Of a DNA stretch of 64,000 nucleotides, positions 36,073 through 44,477 are shown in pieces. Position 1 is the stretch's first letter. Each line of letters starts with the position of its first letter. Under the pieces are notes generated by a model, which saw only the letters and a program-made list of their open reading frames with translations, had not been told where the DNA came from and searched no databases. The stretch comes from Bacillota bacterium (lineage in GTDB: Bacteria; Bacillota; UBA4882; UBA8346). Position numbers and translations under genes: made by a program. The stretch covers positions 22,246 to 86,245 of the forward strand of contig JAEZCE010000061.1 in NCBI GenBank assembly GCA_023429995.1, written 5' to 3'.

Positions 36073-36358
36073 GCTGAATCTAATGGGGCTGGCGTTTTTG
36101 ATGGGGTAATTCGTTGGGTGGGAATAAAATTCATTTATTTTTAATAAAGGGAATTTTATATATTACATATTTGTAAATAAATCAAAAATCAATGAATATA
36201 GGATACAATAATTCGTTAATAAGATATTATGTGTAAGTTAAAAACCAGATGATGACGAAGTATGATCTTGTTTTTAATCATTTTATTCTTACCAATCTAA
36301 AAATCAAATCGCAGGCAAGGGGAGATTTTTTCTTTGGCTAAAAAAGAGGGATATTGTC
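36073..36358. other. AT-rich gene-free gap after cotJC
   Basis: About 285 bp with no terminator or gene that I can support. A GGGGAG site lies before a TTG at 36334 that would open only a 24-codon frame overlapping the next gene in a different phase. Confidence 0.4.
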
Positions 36359-37096
36359 TTGACAAATCGTGCTTGTGGATATGCAAAAAGCATCAAATTT
36401 TTGATTGATTTAAGAGTAGGGGATCCCATATTTTTGAATGTCGATCCGGCTGAAATCAAGCTCTATAATCTGGAGCCCCAACGGATTTATAAAAATTACT
36501 GGATAAAAGAGAAAAATTTCTTCCAATCCTTAACCAGTTCTTTTCATGACCAGGATCTTTTTTTTAAACGGCTTTATCTAATTCCAGGCCAGTGGGATAA
36601 AACCGAAACTCTTTTTCGCGACTACCCAACTTATCAATATATGAAGGAGCTATTCGATAACAATTTTGATTATCTAAAAACAAGACGTTATCGGGAACTT
36701 ATCGATAAGATTGAAACTGGCGAGGTTATAGCGCACAAACATTTTAAAATGAGATCGAAAGAGGATGTAATCGAGGATTATTTCAAACGGTATATCGAAA
36801 TATTTAAGAGCATGGAGGAAAAGGGTTATATTCCCAATAAAAATAATCCTGGGCTGGTCGCTATTGGAAGAAATGGAGAATTAATAAAAACTTCCAGAGG
36901 ACGACATCGTTTGTCCATAGCCCAACTTCTTGGTATAAAATCGGTTATGGTTAAAGTGGAATTTATCCATCCGGCATGGATGATGAAACATTATCAGGGC
37001 GACCGGCTATCCGTTGAAGTTTTACAGAATGCCCTAAAGGATATTCAAAGCGATCACCAGCATTATTCAAGCGGTATACTTTCTTTTCAAGGATAA
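36359..37096 (+). CDS. ParB-like / chromosome-partitioning-fold domain protein of unknown role
   Basis: A 245-residue protein. The C-terminal third has the ParB-N/sulfiredoxin-like pattern: PGLVAIGRNGELIKTSRGRHRL, then a helix SIAQLLGI and VMVKVEFIHPAW. The N-terminal two thirds are charged and aromatic with no recognised domain. No ParA or parS-like site is nearby, and similar proteins are often found beside polysaccharide genes, so the role is not segregation. The start is a TTG with a mediocre GAGGGA site. It stands alone between cotJC and a zinc-ribbon gene. Confidence 0.65.
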   Translation: MTNRACGYAKSIKFLIDLRVGDPIFLNVDPAEIKLYNLEPQRIYKNYWIKEKNFFQSLTSSFHDQDLFFKRLYLIPGQWDKTETLFRDYPTYQYMKELFDNNFDYLKTRRYRELIDKIETGEVIAHKHFKMRSKEDVIEDYFKRYIEIFKSMEEKGYIPNKNNPGLVAIGRNGELIKTSRGRHRLSIAQLLGIKSVMVKVEFIHPAWMMKHYQGDRLSVEVLQNALKDIQSDHQHYSSGILSFQG

Positions 37097-37228
37097 AATT
37101 TACCCGGAACATCAAAACTTAAAGTATAAAATGAAGCTTTGGGCCTATAGTCGTTTTGGTATGGAGCTTTTCCAAAGTAAAGCGGTGAAAGTCAAGATTA
37201 GATCCCGTTTCCGGAGTACTTTCAATAG

Positions 37229-37257
37229 TTGTAGAACGAAGGGAGTTATGTTATAAT
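37229..37257 (+). promoter_or_regulatory. Promoter of the zinc-ribbon gene
   Basis: TTGTAG (37229-37234), 17-base spacer, TATAAT (37252-37257), about 120 bp before the start codon. Confidence 0.55.
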
Positions 37258-37377
37258 TTTTTTGTCAGAATTTAACTCGGCTAGATTTGAATTACTTTCT
37301 CTCCAACTTGAGCCAGTTAATTAGACGGCGCTCGCTCAAGCGTCAATTTTGCCGATAGGCTTAAGGAGGAGAAATGA

Positions 37378-37692
37378 ATGTCCAGCGACAAAACGTTAGT
37401 ATGCAAAGATTGCAACCAAGAGTTTGTATTTACTGCCAGTGAACAGGATTTCTATGCCGAAAAAGGGTTTACCAATGAACCAGGACGTTGCCCCAGTTGC
37501 CGTCAGGCTAGAAAAAACAATGAACGCGGCCGTGGCAGAAGCAGCGGTGGCGGAGGATTTAAAGGGGAAAAAACCCTTTATAATGCGGTATGTTCCCGGT
37601 GCGGAGCCCAAACTCAAGTGCCTTTCCAACCCAAGCCGGACCGGGAAGTTTTATGTCGGGATTGTTTTCGCCCCCGCAATAATTATCGGTAA
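37378..37692 (+). CDS. CxxC zinc-ribbon protein
   Basis: A 104-residue protein with two zinc ribbons: CKDCNQEFVFTASEQDFYAEKGF...CPSCR at the N-terminus (the trcl-type zinc finger) and CSRCGAQTQVPF...CRDC at the C-terminus, joined by an Arg/Gly-rich linker (GRGRSSGGGG) typical of RNA-binding tails. It is probably a small nucleic-acid-associated protein. The ATG follows AAGGAGGAG and a promoter is visible upstream. Confidence 0.85.
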   Translation: MSSDKTLVCKDCNQEFVFTASEQDFYAEKGFTNEPGRCPSCRQARKNNERGRGRSSGGGGFKGEKTLYNAVCSRCGAQTQVPFQPKPDREVLCRDCFRPRNNYR

Positions 37693-38158
37693 GTAAAAGG
37701 GAAAGCATCGATCGAGATATACAATATGGTTTTTCCCTATCGATCCGGGCAATATATTGTATATCTCATTGATTTAAAACCTTTTTTTCACTTGGGTTTG
37801 CGTTCAACGTTCAGCATTCAAAAGTTTATTTCACCTTATATCGAGAACATAATATGGGAACAACCTCCATTCCGCTGCCGCCTCCCAAAGTATGAAGCAA
37901 TAGCGCCATAGATTTCACCATGGTATCCAATCCTCTTTTCCGGCGTCCCTGTATCCATTTGGATGGAATGGCGCGAATCTCCTATAGTTCAAAATCCCAA
38001 TGGTCCCAGGAAAGTTTTGATTGCATATCCAGCGCCTCAATTCGATTTATGGTTATCCCCACACCACTTTATTGTGGCGAAAACGGAAAACCAATCGAAG
38101 AATAATTGACGATTACATCGGACAATTTTTGGCAAAGAATAAGTAAGGGGGTCTGTGA
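37693..38158. other. Gene-free repeat-bearing gap
   Basis: About 465 bp. Its left part contains a palindrome (37714-37767) and a 22-bp sequence (37785-37806) whose exact reverse complement recurs at 53326-53347. Two 61-codon open frames here lack start signals and plausible protein character. The right end has AAGGGGG ahead of the glutamate-synthase-like gene. Confidence 0.55.
37714..37788. repeat. Palindrome with T-tract
   Basis: GAGATATACAATAT (37714-37727) and its exact complement ATATTGTATATCTC (37754-37767) form a 14-bp stem with a 26-base loop, followed at 37782 by seven T. It probably ends the zinc-ribbon transcript. The right arm and flank (ATTGT..TCTTATTGATTT-like) resemble the inner arm of the element at 44376-44432. 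Confidence 0.65.
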
Positions 38159-39565
38159 ATGCAATTAGGGCTAATTATTTTAGGAACAGTCGGAATAAGT
38201 TTGATTTTGGCAGCACTATTAGGGTGGTTGCTTTGGAAACCCGTTATAAATGGCTGGGTTGATTCGTTTTTAAAGCGGTTACTGGAAGATCCCTATCCCG
38301 AAAATATCACCGAGATGTATAATGTATTCCGTAAAGTAGGAGTCCGGAATGTCCTGGAGGCTGATATCCGTGGCGCTACCGGACAACCTTTGCAGCGTCC
38401 TTTTGGGACATCCATCCATTACTCCAAATGGGAACAATTGTTATTCAATCCGGTTTATTTTTCCCGGAAACCGATCGTGGAATCCATTGAAATAAAGACC
38501 CAAGTTACAATCGGCCCTCAAGCGAAAAGACCCCTGATCATCGACATGCCGGTAATGATCGCCGGGATGTCGTGGGGAACCGCTTTATCTTCCAAATCCG
38601 TCTTAGCTTTGGCAAAAGGGGCGGATAAAGCCGAAACGGCCATGAATAGCGGTTCCGGTCCGTGCTTTCCGGAGCTTCGGAAACAAACCCGGAAACTGAT
38701 TATACAATACCCTTGCAGTGAGCGGGAAAATGAAGAAGAATGGCTTAGGCAAGCTGATGCCATTGAAATTCAATTGGGTTATGGGGCTTTAGCATCGGCG
38801 TCGCTTGTCGAAAACCCCCGGAAAATTCACCACCAATCTGGCGATGAACCCCCCGTGGGTTTGGATTTGAGTCCTGATGAATATTTAGCCTTCAATAGCA
38901 AAGTATTTCAGCTTGACGGGAAATTCGAGTTGTCCCACATTGTTCAATATCTTCGGAAATTAACCGGGGGAATTCCAATCGGAGTTAAGATTGGAGCCAC
39001 CCATCATCTTGAAGAGGAATTGGAGGTAATTACCAATAAGGAGATTGATTTTTTGACCATTGACGGCAAGGAAGCCGGCATTCATTCCGGGCCGGGCATT
39101 TTAGAAGATGATGTAGGATTACCAACGTTGCCGGCGCTTTGCAGGGCTGCAACCTTCCTTCAAAATAAAAAAATGAAATCCCGGATTTCCCTTATTGTTT
39201 CCGGTGGATTGTTTACCCCCGGCCAGTTTTTAAAAGCATTGACATTGGGGGCAAGTGCAGTATATATCGGAACAATCGCTCTGGTTGCTTTAGCCCATAG
39301 TCAGATTGTCAAAGTACTGCCCTGGGAACCTTTGTCTCAGCTTTTATATGAAAATGGAGGGGCCAAAGAAAAATTTTGTACCGAACAAGGAGCGCGCAAC
39401 CTTGCTAATTTTTTAAAAAGCTGCAATGAGGAAATTATCCTGGCAATGCGGTCTTTGGGAAAAACATCTCTATCTCAGTTGACGATTGAGGATGTATGCG
39501 CCATAACGCCTGAAATCGCTCAAATTACCGGTGCTGATTTGGCTTTTTCCAAACCGAGGCCGTAA
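38159..39565 (+). CDS. Membrane-anchored FMN-binding glutamate synthase-like protein 1
   Basis: A 468-residue protein with one N-terminal helix (about 4-25) followed by a glutamate-synthase (GltB central) FMN barrel. Visible motifs are MIAGMSWGTALS (substrate loop), NSGSGPCFPE, IGVKIGATHHLEEEL, FLTIDGKEAGIHSGPG, DDVGLPTLPAL and a phosphate-binding IVSGGLFTPGQFLKALTLGASAVYIG. The glutaminase domain of GltB and the three-cysteine [3Fe-4S] loop are not seen, so it cannot be a complete glutamate synthase. The family is described only as FMN-binding; the reaction is unknown. A close paralogue follows four bases downstream. Confidence 0.86.
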   Translation: MQLGLIILGTVGISLILAALLGWLLWKPVINGWVDSFLKRLLEDPYPENITEMYNVFRKVGVRNVLEADIRGATGQPLQRPFGTSIHYSKWEQLLFNPVYFSRKPIVESIEIKTQVTIGPQAKRPLIIDMPVMIAGMSWGTALSSKSVLALAKGADKAETAMNSGSGPCFPELRKQTRKLIIQYPCSERENEEEWLRQADAIEIQLGYGALASASLVENPRKIHHQSGDEPPVGLDLSPDEYLAFNSKVFQLDGKFELSHIVQYLRKLTGGIPIGVKIGATHHLEEELEVITNKEIDFLTIDGKEAGIHSGPGILEDDVGLPTLPALCRAATFLQNKKMKSRISLIVSGGLFTPGQFLKALTLGASAVYIGTIALVALAHSQIVKVLPWEPLSQLLYENGGAKEKFCTEQGARNLANFLKSCNEEIILAMRSLGKTSLSQLTIEDVCAITPEIAQITGADLAFSKPRP

Positions 39566-39569
39566 GAAA

Positions 39570-40991
39570 ATGAATGCGATAAATGGTTTACTAGTGATGT
39601 TCTCCTTAACAGTCCTTATCTTCAGTTTATTTTTGGTGATAGTTTGCCAAGGTTATAAAAGGGCCTGTAAAGAAATTAAAAAATTTGTCTCCTCGCCTTC
39701 TTGGATAGAAATGTTGAACCTGGTAAGCAAAATAACCTGGCGGGTTTATTTTGAAAGCCAGTTAAGAGCTGAGACTGGAAAAGCTTTGGAGCGTCCTTTT
39801 GGGACACCCATTCATTTTTATTCCTGGAATCAAATCTTACTTCAACCTTTGGCGTTATCACGGGTCAGGAGGGGCAATGCCTCTTTGAAAATGGATATTC
39901 CCATTGAGACTTCGGTGATACTCGGACCGGGGGCTAAAAAGCCTTTACGGATAGATTATCCTATTTTGATTGGCGGGATGTCATATGGTGGCGCATTAAG
40001 CCAAAGGGCTAAAAGCGCGCTGGCAAAAGCGGCTACCTTGTTTGGAACAGCCGCCAATACCGGGAGCGGTCCTTTATTAAAAGAAGAAAGAGCGTTGGCC
40101 CAGAAACTCATTTTTCAATATTCGAGAGGTTATTGGGCCAAATCGGAGGAGGTTTTAAGCCGGGTCGATATGATCGAGATCTCTCTGGGGCATGGGGCTT
40201 GGTCCTCTGCGCCGGTCCGGATTAAGGGACAAAAAGTTAAGGGCCGTTATGCCCGGGAATTAAACACGATTGAGGGTTTGGATATTCTTATCGAATCAAG
40301 GTTGACGCAAATTGACAGCCCGGAAGACTGGAGAACTTTAATTCTCCACTTAAAAGAGGCAACCGGGGGGGCGCCCATCGGAGTCAAAATCGGAGCGACT
40401 CACCATTTAGAGAAAGAGTTGAACTTGCTCGTTGCAGGCGGCATTGATATTATAGTTATCGACGGCGCTGAGGGTGGAAGCCACTCCGCGCCGCCGATTT
40501 TATCGGACGACGTTGGACTGCCAACCTTACCTGCGCTGTGCCGGGCGGTTCAATTTTTGAATGAACATAATTTAAAGGGCAAAATCTCCCTCATTATTGG
40601 GGGAGGGTTATATACACCCGGGGATTTTTTAAAGTGTCTGGCATTGGGAGCTGATGCCGTAGCGATAGGGACCATAGCCGGCCTGGCGATGTCTCATACT
40701 CAAATCACCAAGTCAATTCCCTGGGAACCGCCGACCGGCTTGATTTATTATCAAGGGAAAGCGGCTTCCAAATTCAATCCGGAATTGGGCGCGAAGCATC
40801 TATATCATTATTTGAAAAGTTGTATGGAAGAAATGACGCAAACAGTCCGGGTCATCGGAAAGGGCAGTTTTCGGGAGATAACGAAGGAAGATTTAGTGGC
40901 TGTGGATTCACTTTATGCCGAAATAGCCGGAATTGAATCCATTTTTAATACGGCTGCGGGGAACAATGAAAACCAGAAAAAGAAGGGATAG
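39570..40991 (+). CDS. Membrane-anchored FMN-binding glutamate synthase-like protein 2
   Basis: A 473-residue paralogue of the preceding gene with the same layout: an N-terminal helix (about 7-28) and an FMN barrel. Matching motifs are LIGGMSYGGALSQ, NTGSGPLLKEE, GVKIGATHHLEKEL, IIVIDGAEGGSHSAPP, DDVGLPTLPAL and LIIGGGLYTPGDFLKCLALGADAVAIG. As in the first copy, there is no glutaminase domain and no clear Fe-S loop. The ATG at 39570 lies four bases after the first copy's stop, so they are co-translated and may form a heteromer. Convergent with a deacetylase gene, 25 bp away across the palindrome AATCCCTAGGGATT. Confidence 0.86.
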   Translation: MNAINGLLVMFSLTVLIFSLFLVIVCQGYKRACKEIKKFVSSPSWIEMLNLVSKITWRVYFESQLRAETGKALERPFGTPIHFYSWNQILLQPLALSRVRRGNASLKMDIPIETSVILGPGAKKPLRIDYPILIGGMSYGGALSQRAKSALAKAATLFGTAANTGSGPLLKEERALAQKLIFQYSRGYWAKSEEVLSRVDMIEISLGHGAWSSAPVRIKGQKVKGRYARELNTIEGLDILIESRLTQIDSPEDWRTLILHLKEATGGAPIGVKIGATHHLEKELNLLVAGGIDIIVIDGAEGGSHSAPPILSDDVGLPTLPALCRAVQFLNEHNLKGKISLIIGGGLYTPGDFLKCLALGADAVAIGTIAGLAMSHTQITKSIPWEPPTGLIYYQGKAASKFNPELGAKHLYHYLKSCMEEMTQTVRVIGKGSFREITKEDLVAVDSLYAEIAGIESIFNTAAGNNENQKKKG

Positions 40992-41016
40992 AAGAAATCC
41001 CTAGGGATTATGAGTT

Positions 41017-41754
41017 CTATAATCTTTTATGCAGCAATTCCTTCAAGGAAACAAACCGGTAACCTTTGGCCTGCAGCCCTTGAATGAGATAGGGCAGAGC
41101 TGCTACCGTTGAATGCCGGTTTAGGCGGCCATCATGGGCTAGGATGATCGCCCCGGGAAAAATCATCCGGACAACCCGTTCCGCTTTGGCTTTTGGTGTT
41201 TTGGCGAGCGCATGCTCAAGAGTTATGGTAGATAATATAATTTGTTTATGTTCCAGATGAGAGACTCGTAAAATATTTTCATTGAGTTCTTCATAGGGAG
41301 ACCGAAAAAACGATGGTTTTTTACCGGAAATTGTTTCGATCGTCCGGTCGGTTTTGTCCAGTTGGGAACGGATTTGTTCAACCGAAAGGGTGTTGAGGTG
41401 GGGATGGGAAAATGTATGGCTGCCAACGGTATGCCCGTTTTCAATTTCTCTTTTCACCAATTGCGGATACTTTTGGACATTCTTCCCTACCAGGAAGAAT
41501 GTAGCCGGAATATGGTATTTTTGTAACAGGTCTAAGACTTGGGAAGTATAGAGAGGGTCGGGACCATCGTCAAAGGTGAGGGCGACTATTTTTTGGGTGG
41601 TGTTGCCCATCCAAATTACATTCACTTTATTAAAAAAATTAATGGTTTTTTCAAATAAAAGGAAACGGTTGATAAATAAGATCAAAAAAGTAACGGTAAC
41701 CAATATTAATAAAATCCATGGCAGGCTTTGATTGGATATCAGGGCTTTTTTCAT
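41017..41754 (-). CDS. Polysaccharide deacetylase (NodB domain), membrane-anchored
   Basis: A 245-residue protein with an N-terminal helix (about 10-30) and a NodB domain: TFDDGPDP, HTFSHPH, and a C-terminal ILAHDGR. The third motif is FRSPYEE instead of the usual RPPYG, a change beside the active site that may alter substrate or weaken activity. It differs clearly from the deacetylase at 30477, so they are not recent duplicates. The ATG follows AGGAG. It lies downstream of pbpC on the same strand, 137 bp away, and could share its role in wall synthesis. Confidence 0.88.
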   Translation of the reverse strand: MKKALISNQSLPWILLILVTVTFLILFINRFLLFEKTINFFNKVNVIWMGNTTQKIVALTFDDGPDPLYTSQVLDLLQKYHIPATFFLVGKNVQKYPQLVKREIENGHTVGSHTFSHPHLNTLSVEQIRSQLDKTDRTIETISGKKPSFFRSPYEELNENILRVSHLEHKQIILSTITLEHALAKTPKAKAERVVRMIFPGAIILAHDGRLNRHSTVAALPYLIQGLQAKGYRFVSLKELLHKRL

Positions 41755-41891
41755 ATAGGGAGTACTCCTATGATATTTTTAGCTATCGTTGGAAAATCTT
41801 TAGTAAGCGGGTAACCTAATTATAAGTAGATTTTTTGAACCGGGCAAGATCTTTCGATCTAAATTGCATAAGGATTTCATGCTATTTTGCC

Positions 41892-44327
41892 TTAATCCGC
41901 TTTTTCTATGACCAGTGTAAATAAAGTACTCCGCCCCAGGTTATCTTGACAGACCACACGATGACGGCCGACTTTGGGCGTATAAAACAGCCTCTCGCCG
42001 GGTTTGGCTACTCCCAATAAAGCGCCATCGATAAACCAGAATACTTTTTGAACGTCGTTGCTGACTGAAGCTTCACAGCAAATTTTTTGATACCCGATTG
42101 GAATGCCTTCCCGTAGCCGGTATTGACAGTCCAGGGAAGGGGAACGGATTATCGGAGGAGACCCCGGAAGTAAACCTTGCCATTCCGGAAGCAACGGGGG
42201 CAATCTGTCAATTTTGGCACCATTGCTTTCCATCCAGGAAAACACCCGGGGCGGCAACTGAACAAAGGATTGGGCATGACTGGGCTGAGTTCCTGCATAA
42301 TCGGGTGGGAGCCGATAACCGGTGCGGTTATCGACTTGGATCGACTGATGCATTGAACAAACTTTATCCGAGGTCCGGTCTATTAAATAGAATTCGTTTA
42401 CTGTCTGAGGACAGTTCGGGCCGGGCAATTCTCCGCTTAAACTGCACACTTCTCTGGAACCAACGTTCTCGGGCCTTTCAAACCATTGAATTTGTTTGCC
42501 CCGGCATAAATAATTCATGATTTCAAACAGTATCGGCGCAGCTACTTCCGCACCCACCAAATTACGGGCGCCTTCCCCGGAAAAATTGCCAAGCCAGACA
42601 CCAACTGTAAATCGGGGATTATAACCGATACTTAAGGCATCGCGATGTCCATAGGATGTCCCGGTTTTCCAGGCGACTTGGGGCAGAGATGTAAATTCCC
42701 AACAGGTGGGAAGATCGGGCCGGCGCAGCCCGGTTAAAATGTCTGTTATAATATAGGCTGTACCCGGATGGAAAAGGCGGATTCCGTTGGACTGCGGGTC
42801 ATCGGAGAGTTGGCGGGGTTTGTAATATTGGCCGCCATTTGCCAGGCTGGAATATAATGCGCTTAAGTCCAGTAAATTGACTTCACAGCCTCCGATGGCT
42901 ATGGATAATCCGTAATTTTTCCGGGAACGCAGTGAGAACACACCAACCTGTTTTAACAAGGAATAAAGGCCTTCATCGCCTAACTTGTGCTCCAAATCTA
43001 CTGCAGGCAGATTGAGAGAACGCTCCAGGGCTTCCCGGGCGGAGACGATTCCGGTAAAGGTGCGGTCGTAATTTTCCGGGGCATAACCGGAAAAATCGGT
43101 TGGCACATCTTCTAAATAATGCGCCGGAGTAATCAAACCTTTTTGAATGGCCATGGCGTAGATAAAAGGTTTTAAAGCAGAACCCGGAGAACGGGGTGCA
43201 AGGGCCCCGTTGACTTGGCCTTGATGAAAATAATCGTTGAAATCTCCGGAACCAACCATAGCCAAAACTTCATGCCGGGTGTTATCCAGGATGACAATGG
43301 CCCCGTTGGTGATTCCTTCGTTTTTTAAACTGTTTAAATGGATACTTAGCAAATCTTCGGCAACTGCCTGATACCTATAATCCAGGGTTGAGTATATGCG
43401 GGGTTTGTCTGGAAAGTCCAAATGCAACTCACAACAAAAATGAGGCGCTTTATGAGGTAATTTTTGCCAGCATTCGGGAATTTCCTCATGGATAGCTTCC
43501 CGAAAGGATGATTTGGATATGATTCTCCGCTTCAACAACTGTTCCAGTACCCGGTTTCTGGCTCGCAAGGATTTTTTGTAATCCAAATTCGGCCGGTATA
43601 TATTGGGTGAATTCGGGATCACCGTCAGCAGAGCGGCCTCACTTAAGCTGAGCTGTGACGGTTCTTTTCCGAAATAGAGCCAGGCAGCCGCCGCTACCCC
43701 TTCTATATTTCCCCCATAAGGAGCGATGTTAAAATAAATCTCCAATAATTGACGTTTACTGTAACGCAATTCCAACTGGAAAGCCCGGAAGATTTCCAAA
43801 AATTTATTGCCGTAATTCCTTTTTTTCGGCTCCATCATTCTGGCAATTTGCATGGTGAGGGTCGAACCGCCGGATATTATATGTCTTGATTGGATATTTT
43901 GACGTAGAGCCCGAACCAAAGCCAATGGATTCACTCCGGGATGAAAATAAAACCAACGATCTTCAAAACCTAACAATGATTGTTGCAAATAGGGCGATAT
44001 CTGTGATAATGAGGTCCGAATCCGCCACATGTCATCTTCAGAAAGATAAGCATTGAGCAGTTGACCGGAGCGATCAAAAACCAAAGTGGAAGAAGGCCGG
44101 AACAGAGCCTCGTCCGGTAAAGGAATAACCCATGCAGTGATCTTTAGTAGCAGGTAAAGGGCTGTTATAATGAAAACGGCCCGGCTCCAACCCTTCCATC
44201 CCGGAGATAAAGAATGATAATGGCCACTCATATTTTTTATAAAGCCGTTCATCCGATTCCCCGGAAGTTTATAAAGGGCTATCCATCTATAGATTTTGAG
44301 GTTATGAAGTATCGTTTTGGTATCCAT
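41892..44327 (-). CDS. pbpC: Penicillin-binding protein 1C
   Basis: An 811-residue bifunctional peptidoglycan synthase. After a TM segment (about 47-68), the GT51 transglycosylase domain shows the catalytic Glu122 in GFEDRWFYFHPG and GGSTLTMQIARM (153-164). The transpeptidase domain has SPGSALKPF (Ser-x-x-Lys), SLNLP (Ser-x-Asn) and KTGTSYGHRDA. The C-terminal 90 residues match the BiPBP_C domain of PBP1C, containing CCEASVSNDVQ. The ATG follows GAGGAAAAG. It is immediately downstream of the alpha-2-macroglobulin gene, the classic pbpC-yfhM pairing, although a long hairpin lies between. Confidence 0.95.
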   Translation of the reverse strand: MDTKTILHNLKIYRWIALYKLPGNRMNGFIKNMSGHYHSLSPGWKGWSRAVFIITALYLLLKITAWVIPLPDEALFRPSSTLVFDRSGQLLNAYLSEDDMWRIRTSLSQISPYLQQSLLGFEDRWFYFHPGVNPLALVRALRQNIQSRHIISGGSTLTMQIARMMEPKKRNYGNKFLEIFRAFQLELRYSKRQLLEIYFNIAPYGGNIEGVAAAAWLYFGKEPSQLSLSEAALLTVIPNSPNIYRPNLDYKKSLRARNRVLEQLLKRRIISKSSFREAIHEEIPECWQKLPHKAPHFCCELHLDFPDKPRIYSTLDYRYQAVAEDLLSIHLNSLKNEGITNGAIVILDNTRHEVLAMVGSGDFNDYFHQGQVNGALAPRSPGSALKPFIYAMAIQKGLITPAHYLEDVPTDFSGYAPENYDRTFTGIVSAREALERSLNLPAVDLEHKLGDEGLYSLLKQVGVFSLRSRKNYGLSIAIGGCEVNLLDLSALYSSLANGGQYYKPRQLSDDPQSNGIRLFHPGTAYIITDILTGLRRPDLPTCWEFTSLPQVAWKTGTSYGHRDALSIGYNPRFTVGVWLGNFSGEGARNLVGAEVAAPILFEIMNYLCRGKQIQWFERPENVGSREVCSLSGELPGPNCPQTVNEFYLIDRTSDKVCSMHQSIQVDNRTGYRLPPDYAGTQPSHAQSFVQLPPRVFSWMESNGAKIDRLPPLLPEWQGLLPGSPPIIRSPSLDCQYRLREGIPIGYQKICCEASVSNDVQKVFWFIDGALLGVAKPGERLFYTPKVGRHRVVCQDNLGRSTLFTLVIEKAD

Positions 44328-44347
44328 TGTCTTTTCCTCAGAAAGGG

Positions 44348-44461
44348 GGCTGTCCCAAAAGGAAATTTAACGATAAAGAAATACAATATATTGAAACTCA
44401 CTTGTTCGATGAAGCTATATATTGTGTTTCTTATTGATTTCGAATTGCTTTTTAGACAGCC
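44348..44461. repeat. Long palindromic element between A2M and pbpC
   Basis: Outer arms GGCTGTC (44348-44354) and GACAGCC (44455-44461), inner arms AAGAAATACAATATAT (44376-44391) and its complement with one mismatch (44417-44432). It resembles the element at 21722 in its ends and the palindrome at 37714 in its inner arm. It may partly end transcription before pbpC. Confidence 0.7.
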
Positions 44462-44477
44462 TCAGGTAAAATTTATT

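Noticed and set aside
36334..36408. 24-codon leader peptide before the ParB-like gene
   Set aside because: It has a fair ribosome site, but there is no attenuator hairpin or conserved peptide feature; kept only as a remark.
37726..38105. Two 61-codon open frames on the plus strand
   Set aside because: They cross the palindrome and the 22-bp repeat, lack ribosome sites and resemble no protein.
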